Shown here: positions 40,098 to 49,399 of the stretch, one piece after another
Layout: each line of letters starts with the position of its first letter
Numbering within the stretch: the stretch's first letter is position 1
NCBI RefSeq assembly: GCF_902809855.1
Contig: NZ_CADDWJ010000001.1
Coordinates: forward strand, 1,178,001 to 1,242,000
DNA length: 64,000 bases
From: Acinetobacter sp. Marseille-Q1618
GTDB taxonomy: Bacteria; Pseudomonadota; Gammaproteobacteria; Pseudomonadales; Moraxellaceae
Direction of reading: 5' to 3'
Program-made: the position numbers and the translations under genes
The notes under the pieces: model-generated
What the model was told of the DNA's origin: nothing
The model's input: the letters and a program-made list of their open reading frames with translations, nothing else
Database searches by the model: none

Positions 40098-41264
40098 TTA
40101 TAAATAACCCGGTGTTGGTTTTAGACCAAAACTTACTGAACCTGCATTTTGTAAAGTGGCATCGCCCATGAAGGCATGTTGTGTCACCACATTGGTGTCA
40201 TTCACAAAACGGCTAAATACATTGTTGGTATAAATCGCAGTCATCCCTGCCAACATTTGCATTTTACGTGCTACCCGAGCAGCAACGCGTGCGGCATGGG
40301 TACATGACAAACGCATATCACTGATTTGCTGATCTGTTGGTTTTTGACCTGCAAGCACTTCATTCCATACCACATCCATCGTTTCATAGAACCATGTACG
40401 GGCTGCTTTAAACTCTGCTTCTACTTGGGCAAACTCATATTGAGTTACTGGACGATTGGCAATTTCTGAACCACCTGTAATGGATGCTTTACCCGGTGCA
40501 AGTTTCATGAACTCTTCCAAAGCTGCTGCAGCAACACCAATCCCAACCACAGTGAGTACCTGTGTTGCCAAAGACAAAGATGGGTATTTAAAAAATGGTT
40601 CCGGCAGTTTCGATGGCTCGCCACGAACAAAAGTCCATTCTTTTGCTACCAGTACATCTTCAACCACCAAGTCATGACTGCCTGTGCCTTTAAGACCAAC
40701 AGTGTCCCATGTCATTTCCACTTTGGCTTTTTTTGCTGGCATCACTGCCATACGTGGTAAGCCTTGTGCTTCATTGTCCTTGCGTGGAGAAATTCCTACA
40801 CCGACAATATCTGCACCCATACATCCGCTTGAAAATTTCCAACGACCTTTTACCACTACTCCCTCATCGGTAATTTCAGCAGGTTGCGGTGGGAAAATAC
40901 CGCCTGCAAAGACAATGTCAGGTGAATCTTTGTATAAAAGGTTTAATGTTTCTTCAGGCAAACTGCCTAAATAAGCAGGGCTCATGCCGAAACTTGCGAC
41001 CCAACCGACCGAACCATCCGCCATAGACAGTTTTTCAATCAGTTCACAAAACTCACGCGGAGAAACTTCCAAACCACCAAAACGTTTTGGTACTAATGCA
41101 CGATACACACCAAGCTGTTTAAGCTTGTCGATAATGTCTTGGCTTACATAAGCTTGTTGGTCAAACTCACCAGTGATCGCTCGTTCACGAATTTCCTGAC
41201 ACAATGCTTCAAAATCTATCGAGATTGCATTGTCAGAACTAAACACTTTAGATAAATCATTCAT
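40098..41264 (-). CDS. iacA: Flavin-dependent indole-3-acetate monooxygenase
   Basis: A 388-residue acyl-CoA-dehydrogenase-like group D monooxygenase, of the HsaA/C2 hydroxylase type. Clear blocks are YRALVPKRFGGLEVSPREFC, GSVGWVASFGMSPAYLG, VVKGRWKFSSGCMGADIVGVG and the C-terminal RVARKMQMLAGMTAIY. IacA with IacG oxidises indole-3-acetate at the indole ring in known iac systems. It needs reduced flavin from IacG, which is encoded in the same operon. AAGGAG lies before the ATG. Second gene of the operon. Confidence 0.88.
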   Translation of the reverse strand: MNDLSKVFSSDNAISIDFEALCQEIRERAITGEFDQQAYVSQDIIDKLKQLGVYRALVPKRFGGLEVSPREFCELIEKLSMADGSVGWVASFGMSPAYLGSLPEETLNLLYKDSPDIVFAGGIFPPQPAEITDEGVVVKGRWKFSSGCMGADIVGVGISPRKDNEAQGLPRMAVMPAKKAKVEMTWDTVGLKGTGSHDLVVEDVLVAKEWTFVRGEPSKLPEPFFKYPSLSLATQVLTVVGIGVAAAALEEFMKLAPGKASITGGSEIANRPVTQYEFAQVEAEFKAARTWFYETMDVVWNEVLAGQKPTDQQISDMRLSCTHAARVAARVARKMQMLAGMTAIYTNNVFSRFVNDTNVVTQHAFMGDATLQNAGSVSFGLKPTPGYL

Positions 41265-41285
41265 TACCTAACTCCTTGTAATTTA

Positions 41286-42392
41286 TTACGCTGCCTTCAC
41301 GACAAATTTTGCAATTGCACACACAAACTCATCCGCATTGCGTTTGGTCACGATCTGTAATCCAACAGGTAAACCCTGTTCAGTTTCTAGTGGAATTGAA
41401 ATTGCTGGATGTCCAGACAAATTAAATGGACGAACCAAAGCTGTTAAATTTAAAAACGCAACAGTATTTTCAGCGTCTGCCACTTTCGGTGGCGTTTGCG
41501 GAAGTGTAGGTAAAAGCAAGGCATCATATTGGTCCAGCAGAGCATCAATTTCTTGAGTAAATTCAGCTTTGACTTGTTCTGCTTGTTGAACTTGTTGCAA
41601 AGTCGTTTCTGCTGTTTTTAATAAACGTCCTTGAACATCTGCACCAATCAATCCAGTTTTGGTTAATTCCGCATAAGCTTGCCAGTTTTCATAATTGATA
41701 ATTTGCATGCCCGCATGAAAGGCTTTTTCAAAAGAAGCCACTGCAACTGGCTCTGGATGCAAATTCTTTTCGATAAAAAATTTTTCAATACATTCAGTAA
41801 CCACTGTGTCTGCTTGAACATTCAACCATGCCAGTTTTGGTGCAGTCACACACGCAGTGGCTACAAATGTTGGATCAATAATTTGCATTGCGGTTTCGAT
41901 CATATCTACAGAATTGGCGAATGGGCCAACACAGTCCAATGAGCTTTGTGCAGGGTGAACACCTTTACGACTTACTCGACCAAATGTCGGCTTTAAACCA
42001 TAAACACCACAACACGCAGCAGGCATACGAATTGAACCGCCTGTATCTGTACCCAAAGTGAAGTCTGCAAGATGGGCAGCTACCGCAGCAGCCGAACCAC
42101 TTGATGAACCACCTGGGATTAAATCTGGGTATTTCGGATTTATAGGTGTACCAAATGCATGATTAATCCCTGTAATCCCAAAAGCCAGTTCATGTAAATT
42201 GGTCTTTGCTGTAATGACACAATCAGCATTGAGAATACGATCAATGACTTCTGCATTTTGTGTTGCTGGCGCACTATTTTCTAAAGCACGACTTCCAGCA
42301 AGCGTTTTAAATCCTTGAATATCTATAGAATCTTTGACCATCACGGTCAGCTTTCCAGATCCTAATAGCATCTCCTTCGCTATAATATTCAT
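41286..42392 (-). CDS. iacH: Amidase-signature family protein IacH
   Basis: A 368-residue amidase-signature enzyme, shorter at the N terminus than most amidases (450 or more residues). The catalytic lysine is in LTVMVKDSID, the cis-serine and nucleophile regions are GGSSSGSAAAVAA and TDTGGSIRMPAACCGV. IacH is the named amidase-like member of iac clusters; its reaction is not well settled. First gene of the iac operon, with GGAAAAG before the ATG and a promoter at 42426-42453. Confidence 0.85.
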   Translation of the reverse strand: MNIIAKEMLLGSGKLTVMVKDSIDIQGFKTLAGSRALENSAPATQNAEVIDRILNADCVITAKTNLHELAFGITGINHAFGTPINPKYPDLIPGGSSSGSAAAVAAHLADFTLGTDTGGSIRMPAACCGVYGLKPTFGRVSRKGVHPAQSSLDCVGPFANSVDMIETAMQIIDPTFVATACVTAPKLAWLNVQADTVVTECIEKFFIEKNLHPEPVAVASFEKAFHAGMQIINYENWQAYAELTKTGLIGADVQGRLLKTAETTLQQVQQAEQVKAEFTQEIDALLDQYDALLLPTLPQTPPKVADAENTVAFLNLTALVRPFNLSGHPAISIPLETEQGLPVGLQIVTKRNADEFVCAIAKFVVKAA

Positions 42393-42425
42393 TCACTTTT
42401 CCATGTATTTTTGTATATAGCTATA

Positions 42426-42453
42426 ATAATAGAAAAAGTAATGTAATTGTCAA
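42426..42453 (-). promoter_or_regulatory. Promoter of the iac operon
   Basis: On the minus strand TTGACA (42453-42448) is followed after 16 bases by TATTAT (42431-42426), an almost ideal sigma-70 promoter 34 bases before the iacH start. Confidence 0.75.
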
Positions 42454-42471
42454 GCAATTTTTTATTACTAG

Positions 42472-42495
42472 AATTAAAGTTTTTTTGCTTTAATT
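42472..42495. promoter_or_regulatory. Possible IacR operator
   Basis: The inverted repeat AATTAAAG / CTTTAATT with an eight-base centre lies just upstream of TATAAT (42500-42505), the likely -10 box of iacR. Position and symmetry suit a MarR-family operator serving both divergent genes. Confidence 0.5.
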
Positions 42496-42543
42496 TTTTG
42501 TATAATCAAACTTATTATTTTTTATTAAGTTATTGCTTTCGCT

Positions 42544-43011
42544 ATGCTTACCAATTTAGAACAATTTCTTCCAAATAATGAGCCACAAAGCTTGCAAAGT
42601 TATCCATTTTTTTGGGTATCACAAGTAAATGGCAAATACACTCAACTTATTGAAAAATCTATTAAAAAATTAGGTATAGACAATACTCGTCGTAAAATTA
42701 TTTTAAGTACCAATGCATTAGGACAAGCCAGCATTACTGAGATTGCGAATCTTTCTACCCTTAAACTTACCACGGCAACCAAAGCTGTTTATCGTCTTGT
42801 AGAAGACGATATTGTTGAAGTTTTTTCTTCAGAACATGATGAACGGATTTCGATGGTAAAACTCACTGAAAAAGGACAGTCGTTGGTTGAACAAATCAAT
42901 CAAATCAGTCATGTAACTTTGGCAGGCATCCTAAATGCTTTTGATGAACAAGAGTTACATGCCTTAAATGCCCAATTGAAGAAATTATTTGATCTGATGC
43001 CAATCAGTTAA
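42544..43011 (+). CDS. iacR: MarR-type regulator IacR
   Basis: A 155-residue MarR protein. The winged helix includes NALGQASITEIANLSTLKLTTATKAVYRLVEDDIVEVF and the wing EHDERISMVKLTEKG. IacR represses iac genes and is relieved by indole-3-acetate in described systems; here it is divergent from iacH with a 151-base shared region. No clear ribosome binding site precedes the ATG. The iac name rests on position. Confidence 0.82.
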   Translation: MLTNLEQFLPNNEPQSLQSYPFFWVSQVNGKYTQLIEKSIKKLGIDNTRRKIILSTNALGQASITEIANLSTLKLTTATKAVYRLVEDDIVEVFSSEHDERISMVKLTEKGQSLVEQINQISHVTLAGILNAFDEQELHALNAQLKKLFDLMPIS

Positions 43012-43164
43012 ACAAATTATTTTAAAATTTCATCGAATCAAACACTTAAGATATATGCTTCGATTCAACTTCAAATATTGCTAAAAATGTTAAAAACTCA
43101 TCTCTTTTAGATGAGTTTTTATGTTGAAATAAGTTTAATTTATCTATTGAACTTGAAAAATCAT

Positions 43165-44154
43165 TTAATTTTTCAATACATTAAGTTTAGGCTTTAATTC
43201 AGCCGTTTCAATACGATGGTTAAAGGTATTTAATACTTTAAGTTTATAAGCATCAATATCCATTGATTGATAATCATAGAAACCTTGACCTTCACGTAAA
43301 CCATTTCGTTTATTTTGCATATTATCCGCAATAATCTGTGGGGTACGATAACGCTCGCCCAATTCTTTTTGCAAATATTGCGAAGCATAATACAAAATAT
43401 CGCCACCGCCCCAATCAATAAACTCCAATAAACCCAGTACAGAAAAGCGCAGACCAAAGCCAGTACGGATTGCAATATCAATATCCTCAGCCGATGCAAC
43501 ACCTTCTTCAACCATACGTGCTGCTTCATTCATGGCTAAAGCTTGAATGCGTGGGACGATATAACCAGCTTTGGCATTACATACTACAGCCACTTTACCG
43601 ATTTCTGTGAGGAATGATTTTAACTGTTCAACCACAGCAGCAGAGGTTTGTTCTGAACGACTGAGCTCCACCAATGGAATTAAATAAGCAGGATTTAACC
43701 AATGTGCATTCACCACACGTTCAGGGTGCGACAACATTTTGGCAATATCCGTAACTAAAAATGTTGAGGTGGTCGAAGCAACAATACATTGGGGTGAAAT
43801 ATACTGATCTAACCAACTCAATATTTCTTGTTTGGCTTGTGTTTGCTCAGGCACACCTTCCATGATCAAATCGCATTGTTTTAAAAATGCAACTGAATCT
43901 AACTTGGCAAGCACTTGAATATTCGCTTGAATACTTGCAATTTGCTCAGCTTGAATAAACTGAATGGTGCTCAGTAAAGTCAACTCTTCCACAAGGTCTT
44001 GTTGGATTTGCTGTTGATATTGGGAAAATTCTTGAATAGAACGTACTTTGGCATCAATCAGTTTTACTTGCAGCCCTGCATAGGCAAAAGCAATCGCAAT
44101 TGCCTTGCCCATACGTCCTGCTCCAATCACTGCAACGTGTTGAATTTTGGACAT
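43165..44154 (-). CDS. 3-hydroxyacyl-CoA dehydrogenase-like protein
   Basis: A 329-residue NAD-dependent dehydrogenase. The Rossmann motif GAGRMGKAIAIAFAYAG begins at about residue 11, STTSTFLVTDIA and VNAHWLNPAYLIPLVEL follow, and the C-terminal 3HCDH domain begins at YIVPRIQALAMNEAARM. At this length the protein resembles the carnitine/gulonate-type 3-hydroxyacid dehydrogenases more than fatty-acid oxidation enzymes. The preceding opine-dehydrogenase-like gene ends four bases before this start, so the pair is co-transcribed. Substrate unknown. Confidence 0.78.
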   Translation of the reverse strand: MSKIQHVAVIGAGRMGKAIAIAFAYAGLQVKLIDAKVRSIQEFSQYQQQIQQDLVEELTLLSTIQFIQAEQIASIQANIQVLAKLDSVAFLKQCDLIMEGVPEQTQAKQEILSWLDQYISPQCIVASTTSTFLVTDIAKMLSHPERVVNAHWLNPAYLIPLVELSRSEQTSAAVVEQLKSFLTEIGKVAVVCNAKAGYIVPRIQALAMNEAARMVEEGVASAEDIDIAIRTGFGLRFSVLGLLEFIDWGGGDILYYASQYLQKELGERYRTPQIIADNMQNKRNGLREGQGFYDYQSMDIDAYKLKVLNTFNHRIETAELKPKLNVLKN

Positions 44155-44158
44155 GACG

Positions 44159-45265
44159 TTACACTCCTTGTTGCAGTACTGCTTGCATTTCTTGTTTAGA
44201 CTTAGTTGCTAAACCTAAATTTTCTAAGGTACGCCCTTCAGCATATAAATCACGCCCCGACACTGCTGAAGCAATATTTAACAAACCTTCTGCAACTGGT
44301 GTCGGCACACCTGCCCAACGTCCTACAGAAACGATCAAAGATAAACCCAAACGGGTGTCTTCAAGCATATAACGATGTTCTTGTAGGTTAATGTCTTCAC
44401 GCCAGTCACCGCTGTCGGTTAACTTGCCGTGTGCACCACGACCATACATCCACTCATCACCCTCACCTTCTTTATTATAATGATCTGCCAGTGGGAAATG
44501 CGGTGCGGAGTAGCCCAATGCTTCACGAACTCGCATACGCTCTGCATCAAGTTGATTGGTGACACGACGAATTGAGGGTTGAGTTCCTTCATTATGAATG
44601 TCCCATGCTTCAAAATGCTCTAACGGCCCTGCATTCATCATAATCAAAGGGGGATGAATAATCGGCCCTGCATTCATCAATGCACCACTTAAGCCATCTT
44701 CAATTGGCTCTACACTTGGATAGGCTTGTTTTAAGACGTTGAAAGCATGTTCTGATAAATTACTTGGAAATACCCCTGTTGGTAAGCGTGTTGCATAACC
44801 ACTCACCACAATGTTATTTACACCATGTTTACGCACCAAATAAGGTAATGTCCCAGTTTCAGCGAATGCAACTTTTGCGTTATTTCCAGCGTCTTTCATG
44901 GCTTTTGCAAAAACAAAGCTTCCAAAAGTACCTGGTGGTAAATACACCACTTGCCCTTCTTTAAAGTATGCTGCTGCTTGTTCAGCAAGATTCACATGTG
45001 TTGTTGCGGGTAATGGGATAATGACCAACTCAGCATGGGCAATAGCTTTTTCTAAATTATCTTGTAAATTGATTTGGCTATTTTCAAAACCTACCGTTAC
45101 AGAACGCTCACCTTGAAAATCTTTGACAAAAAGTTTCTCTGTTGCTGCAAGTGCATGTAGTGCTTCTGCATCACGACGCCATAACACCACCTCATGCCCT
45201 TTTTCAGCCATTTCCAAAGCCGCTGCGTAACATCCGTGACCACCACCAAGTACTGTAATTTTCAT
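44159..45265 (-). CDS. NAD/NADP octopine/nopaline dehydrogenase family protein
   Basis: A 368-residue dehydrogenase with an N-terminal Rossmann motif LGGGHGCYAAALEMAEKGHEVVLW and a C-terminal helical domain of the octopine/nopaline type (NAGPIIHPPLIMMNAG, ERMRVREALGYSAPHFPLADHY). The family usually reduces or oxidises an imine formed between an amino acid and a keto acid. AGGAGG before the ATG is an excellent ribosome binding site. It leads a two-gene operon with the 3-hydroxyacyl-CoA-dehydrogenase-like gene; an AraC regulator lies just upstream. The reaction is unassigned. Confidence 0.8.
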   Translation of the reverse strand: MKITVLGGGHGCYAAALEMAEKGHEVVLWRRDAEALHALAATEKLFVKDFQGERSVTVGFENSQINLQDNLEKAIAHAELVIIPLPATTHVNLAEQAAAYFKEGQVVYLPPGTFGSFVFAKAMKDAGNNAKVAFAETGTLPYLVRKHGVNNIVVSGYATRLPTGVFPSNLSEHAFNVLKQAYPSVEPIEDGLSGALMNAGPIIHPPLIMMNAGPLEHFEAWDIHNEGTQPSIRRVTNQLDAERMRVREALGYSAPHFPLADHYNKEGEGDEWMYGRGAHGKLTDSGDWREDINLQEHRYMLEDTRLGLSLIVSVGRWAGVPTPVAEGLLNIASAVSGRDLYAEGRTLENLGLATKSKQEMQAVLQQGV

Positions 45266-45377
45266 GTTGAATCCTCCTGATTAACTGAATTCATCATAGA
45301 AAATTACTGAGTTTGTGACTTCTCCATATACGAATAGAATATTCAATTTACGAAGTTAAAAACTCTAAACTACACGT

Positions 45378-46367
45378 TTAAGCGGCACGCATTTTTAAAG
45401 TATGTGAAGGCAAACAGCCATAACGCTTTTTATAAATATTAGAAAAATGCCCAAAACTTTGAATGCCGTTTTCTAGTAAAATATCGGTCACCGTTTGGTT
45501 TTCTTGACTATTTAGCAAGGCGTGATGTACCAACTCAACTCGTAGATCACGGATATACTCTATCGGCGTTTGTTGAAAATATTGGTTAAAACCTTTTTGC
45601 AATGTACGACTGGTGACACCACAAAATTCACTTAACGCAGGTAAAGCAATATTGTCTTTAATATGCTGTTGAATATAATGCTGTGCCTTTTTCATATAGC
45701 TTGGCAATACCCGTTGCCGTTGTTCATTGAGCTGCTGAGTATAATTATTCGGAACTTTCAATAAAATGAGTTCGATCAAATATTGGGTAAAACTCGCTGA
45801 AATAAAACTCCAATTTTGAATATTATAATAGGCATGACATAAATAATTCAGTGTTTCAATGATTGAACTTAAACCCTCATCGGTACACGACATGCCACTG
45901 TCAAAAATCACAGCATCAGTGCTGGTATAGCCCAACATTTTAAATAATTGCGTTTCAACATCTTGCTGGGTCAATTTTAAAATAATATTGCGACAACGAT
46001 GATTGATGATAATGCGATTTTTACTATTTGGATGGGTCACCGTCATGATGCCAACGGATTGGAGCACTTGATTCTGAGCATGCTCTACTTTGCACTGACC
46101 TTCTAAAGTGATACGAAACAAATAATTTTGTGATGCCTCATCAATGGTGATCGCCACTGGCGCACTATATTTCAAATCATACAGTGCTGAATTTCCAAAA
46201 CTAAAACCATTTAATCGGGTATTTAAACTGGCAATGGCATCGACATCAAACTGATGCGGACATAAGTAATGACTAATCTGATCTTTTATAGTTTGATAAT
46301 CATCTGAATTAAAAAGTAAAAACTCATCCAGATAATGCAAATGATTAAAATTAAGTAATTGATTCAT
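45378..46367 (-). CDS. AraC-family regulator
   Basis: A 329-residue regulator. Residues 1-200 are an AraC-binding-like sensor domain (SNYLF-type region NYLFRITLEGQCKVEH). Residues 225-329 carry the two helix-turn-helix units: LPALSEFCGVTSRTLQKGFNQYF and VTDILLENGIQSFGHFSNIYKKRYG. The start at 46367 has GGAG seven bases upstream; a GTG one codon earlier is possible. It lies between the dehydrogenase pair and the second MFS gene, all on the same strand, and is the best candidate regulator of both. Confidence 0.85.
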   Translation of the reverse strand: MNQLLNFNHLHYLDEFLLFNSDDYQTIKDQISHYLCPHQFDVDAIASLNTRLNGFSFGNSALYDLKYSAPVAITIDEASQNYLFRITLEGQCKVEHAQNQVLQSVGIMTVTHPNSKNRIIINHRCRNIILKLTQQDVETQLFKMLGYTSTDAVIFDSGMSCTDEGLSSIIETLNYLCHAYYNIQNWSFISASFTQYLIELILLKVPNNYTQQLNEQRQRVLPSYMKKAQHYIQQHIKDNIALPALSEFCGVTSRTLQKGFNQYFQQTPIEYIRDLRVELVHHALLNSQENQTVTDILLENGIQSFGHFSNIYKKRYGCLPSHTLKMRAA

Positions 46368-46519
46368 CACTGCACTCCATTGACTATATTTTTTAAACGC
46401 AAAAGCCCATATCTTTACAATGGGCGATCACGCATTTTACAACTTAACTGTTTTATTCATTTTTCAATTCAAGCTTTGGGAAAATAACTTTACTTGAATT
46501 CAAACATTTATCCACCACA

Positions 46520-47869
46520 TTAAGCTGAATGCTCTTGCTGCATACTGTTTGAAAAAGCTTTACATCCTTTCTTTAATAAAATAAATGCTAAGACACAGGC
46601 GATTCCACCGACAATAGACAAAGATGTACCCACCATGAGTGGATTTTCAAAAACTTTATCGGTCACTAATGCAACCAAAGTTGTACCGATCCCGACTGCA
46701 ACCAAATTACTAATCAAAAGAAAAATTGCTGAGATTTGAGCACGTAACTGGTTAGGCGCTAACATTTGCATCGCTGTGGTAGAAATTGGCATTGGAAATG
46801 AAGCAAAAAACATTGCAGGGGCAAGTAAAGTGACTGCTAGCCAATACTCAGATACTTGAGTAAATGCAACCAAAGGTAAAACTAAACCAACGATACCAAT
46901 TACGCCTGTGATCATTGGTGCATCTTTACGTCCTTTTTGAATAAACCAGTCATTCAACCAACCAGCACAGAACACGCCTAAAGTATTTGCGACCAATAAC
47001 ACCGTACCCAACATATAGCCTGCTTCAGTCGGTGTCATATTAAACTTACGCATAAAAAATGCAGGCGACCAACTGATCAAGCAATACAATGCCATTGCAT
47101 AAAAAGTAAAACCTAAATAATGACAAGTAAATGTTGTACGATGTTTTTTCAAAAATTTGAATGCTGCACGAATGGTGACTTTTTCGACTTGACCATTTGC
47201 ATTTAACTGCTGCCCTTTACGGATAGGGTCACGCACAGTCAAGATAAACAATAAGCCAATAAAAATACCCGGCAATCCCACAATGATAAAGGCAGCTTGC
47301 CATGCTTTAATTGCACCAAAAATAGGAATTTGAATTAAGTCCATATTTTTCAATAAGCCAATGACATAACCACCGACTAAAAATGCAATACCACCACCGA
47401 CAAAAGACCCAATCGAGTAAACCGCAACTGCCCGACCAAGTTTATCCTTGCTAAACATATCACTAAACATTGAATATGCTGCAGGAGATAAAGCTGCTTC
47501 TCCAACACCAACCCCCATACGACTTAAAAACAACTGAATAAAGTTTTTACTTAAACCGCACAGCGCTGTTGCAATACTCCAAAAAATAATCCCAACCGCT
47601 ATAATTTTGGGTCTAGAAAAACGATCTGCCAAATAAGCCAATGGCAAACCCATAAAAGCATAGAACAATGAAAATGCCAAACCGTGTAATAAGCTAAACT
47701 GTGTATCTGTCAGATTTAAATCAGCTTTGATGGGTTCAATCATCAACGCCAAAATTTGCCGATCAATAAATGAAAAGATATATGCCAACATGCATAATAA
47801 AACCACATACCATGCATAAGCACCTGATTTACTTTGTTGTTGTTCCTTATGGATATTTAAATTACTCAT
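46520..47869 (-). CDS. MFS transporter, Spinster-like type
   Basis: A 449-residue twelve-helix permease. The N-terminal FIDRQILALMIEPIKADL, AFMGLPLAYLADRFSRPKIIAVG and GVGEAALSPAAYSMFSDMF are typical of a broad MFS group often annotated as Spinster or hexuronate/aromatic-acid carriers. The likely role is uptake of a small carboxylate used by the neighbouring dehydrogenases. AGGA is about eight bases before the ATG. The 391-base gap upstream, up to 48260, carries the shared 42-bp element at 48087-48128 and otherwise AT-rich sequence. Confidence 0.87.
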   Translation of the reverse strand: MSNLNIHKEQQQSKSGAYAWYVVLLCMLAYIFSFIDRQILALMIEPIKADLNLTDTQFSLLHGLAFSLFYAFMGLPLAYLADRFSRPKIIAVGIIFWSIATALCGLSKNFIQLFLSRMGVGVGEAALSPAAYSMFSDMFSKDKLGRAVAVYSIGSFVGGGIAFLVGGYVIGLLKNMDLIQIPIFGAIKAWQAAFIIVGLPGIFIGLLFILTVRDPIRKGQQLNANGQVEKVTIRAAFKFLKKHRTTFTCHYLGFTFYAMALYCLISWSPAFFMRKFNMTPTEAGYMLGTVLLVANTLGVFCAGWLNDWFIQKGRKDAPMITGVIGIVGLVLPLVAFTQVSEYWLAVTLLAPAMFFASFPMPISTTAMQMLAPNQLRAQISAIFLLISNLVAVGIGTTLVALVTDKVFENPLMVGTSLSIVGGIACVLAFILLKKGCKAFSNSMQQEHSA

Positions 47870-48086
47870 CCATTTTCATCCTGTGAAACGATAACTTGCG
47901 TTAATCGTTTTGCGTTTTCCTTAAGCAACACACAATGTAAAAGTTAAAATTTTGAGTAAAACTTCAAGTTTAAAATGGCAATATTTTCAATAAAATAACA
48001 ATGAAATAAGCGACTTAAAAATGATCAACTTTTTAACCTTCATTGTGAATAACCCTGTCCATGAGTGCTTATTATTTACACTTTTA

Positions 48087-48128
48087 AATGTAATTTTCCA
48101 TAACTTTTTAAGTATATTTTTATACCTT
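48087..48128 (-). promoter_or_regulatory. 42-bp element shared with the porin upstream region
   Basis: The copy upstream of the second MFS gene, identical to 27368-27409 in three blocks of 16, 10 and 10 bases. It includes the dyad AAGTATA-N4-TATACcTT. TTTAAATG just before it extends the match to the partial copy near the NTF2-like gene. Confidence 0.65.
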
Positions 48129-48260
48129 CAGGAGGTTTTATGGTTTAAAAAATAAGTAATCCACACTATAAGCCAACAGATATTCATAACTTCACAAAGT
48201 ATTCATGCTTTCTATTGATTTTTCTGACAAGATATTTGAAATACAATTTGGAGAATAAAA

Positions 48261-48881
48261 ATGAAATTCGTTAGAACATTCATGTTTATATGCAGTTTGA
48301 GTATATCAATTCCTGTATTCGCAACTGTAGGCGGGCCTGAAAGTATTGAAGTTTTAGGTTATGAAGCCAAAGAACAAAAAGTTTATATATTAAGACATTA
48401 TGAAGATGGTCGTGGTCGACTCCCGCAACTGTATTATTACCAATTCAAAAACAATAAAAATCCAAGCAAAATCATTCAAGTAAATTCTTTATATATCCAC
48501 CCTAAAACCAAAAAAATTGACTATGATCAAGACGATACTCAATTTAACCAAGCACTGAATAACATCAAAAAACGTTTGCAGCCCTTGCAGCCAAGCAACA
48601 TGCAAAATCGTATCTCATATTCTCAGAAAGCCATTAAACAGGTAGCAACTTGGTACGATCCAGAACAAACACAAGCACAAATTCATTATACTTTTACAGT
48701 ATCTAACTCAAAGTTCCAAAGTAAAGTACAAAAAGCAATCGCGTATGACACGCCCTTAAAAGTGGTACAGCAGTTTTTAATTCCGAAACAAAACAAAATG
48801 TTAGTAACTGTAGAGTATTTAGGTATTCCTTTTGAAACAGGTTATAACATTGAAGACCCAGTACTCTTACAAAAAAAATAA
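48261..48881 (+). CDS. Exported hypothetical protein, 206 residues
   Basis: A protein with a clear signal peptide (core TFMFICSLSISIPVF, cleavage expected after VFA). The mature part is rich in Tyr, Lys and Gln, with mixed strands and helices (VYILRHYEDGRGRLPQLYYYQFK, DYDQDDTQFNQALNNIKKRL). No family was recognised. GGAGAATAAAA before the ATG is a good ribosome binding site. It ends in a hairpin (48880-48928). Confidence 0.72.
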   Translation: MKFVRTFMFICSLSISIPVFATVGGPESIEVLGYEAKEQKVYILRHYEDGRGRLPQLYYYQFKNNKNPSKIIQVNSLYIHPKTKKIDYDQDDTQFNQALNNIKKRLQPLQPSNMQNRISYSQKAIKQVATWYDPEQTQAQIHYTFTVSNSKFQSKVQKAIAYDTPLKVVQQFLIPKQNKMLVTVEYLGIPFETGYNIEDPVLLQKK

Positions 48882-48930
48882 AAGCCTCACTTTGATCCAT
48901 ATTTTCATTTCATCAAATCAGGGCTTTTAT
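48880..48930 (+). terminator. Terminator after the exported hypothetical gene
   Basis: AAAAGCC pairs with GGCTTTT, and TTTGAT with ATCAAA inside it; four Ts follow. Position just after the stop codon supports a terminator. Confidence 0.65.
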
Positions 48931-49009
48931 GCAGACATTCTATCAAAGTGCTGCTAACATCAATCGGCAATTATAAATCTTAACTTTTAAATTAAACCGA
49001 GTAAAAACA

Positions 49010-49258
49010 ATGAAAAAAATATTTTTAAGCACGATGATGATCAGTATCTTTCTCAGTGCATGTAGTAGCAATAACATGCCAAAAGAATGTGAAGAATCTT
49101 GGCAACACATTGAAAAAATGGCAAAAACCAGCGGTATTCCTGATGATTCAATTAAAACGCAGAAAAAAGCTTTTGAAGAAGAAGTGAATAAAATGAAGAA
49201 AGAAGAGGCAATTGAAGTATGTAAAACACAAACAGCAATTTTAAAAATGGCTAAATAA
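49010..49258 (+). CDS. Small lipoprotein, 82 residues
   Basis: The signal peptide MKKIFLSTMMISIFLSAC has its lipidated cysteine at C18. The mature 64 residues are Lys/Glu-rich and helical, with two conserved-looking cysteines (PKECEESW, IEVCKTQ) that could form a disulfide. It resembles small DUF5339-type lipoproteins, but that is tentative. The pattern P-x-E-C-E-E ... A-F-E-E-E-V-N-K-M is the main clue. No function is known. Confidence 0.65.
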   Translation: MKKIFLSTMMISIFLSACSSNNMPKECEESWQHIEKMAKTSGIPDDSIKTQKKAFEEEVNKMKKEEAIEVCKTQTAILKMAK

Positions 49259-49348
49259 TATTTTAAAATATAATCAATATATCAACTCGTATTCAATATC
49301 CACTTAGTTTTTATTATCAATTGATTAATTTGACAATTTCTAATAAAT

Positions 49349-49376
49349 AACAAGAGCCTTGTACAAGGCTCTTGTT
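49349..49376. terminator. Perfect 28-bp palindrome terminator
   Basis: AACAAGAGCCTTGTACAAGG and its complement form a 14-bp stem without loop mismatch. It lies between the lipoprotein gene and the convergent pyrC-prime gene, so it probably serves both. Confidence 0.85.
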
Positions 49377-49399
49377 ATGAGGTTAAGAATGCAGATGCA

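Noticed and set aside
42393-42420. A third copy of the shared 42-bp element before iacH
   Set aside because: TTTTCCAT and GTATATA recur here with a two-base gap, but the first overlaps the iacH ribosome binding site and the rest of the element is missing, so the match is probably chance.
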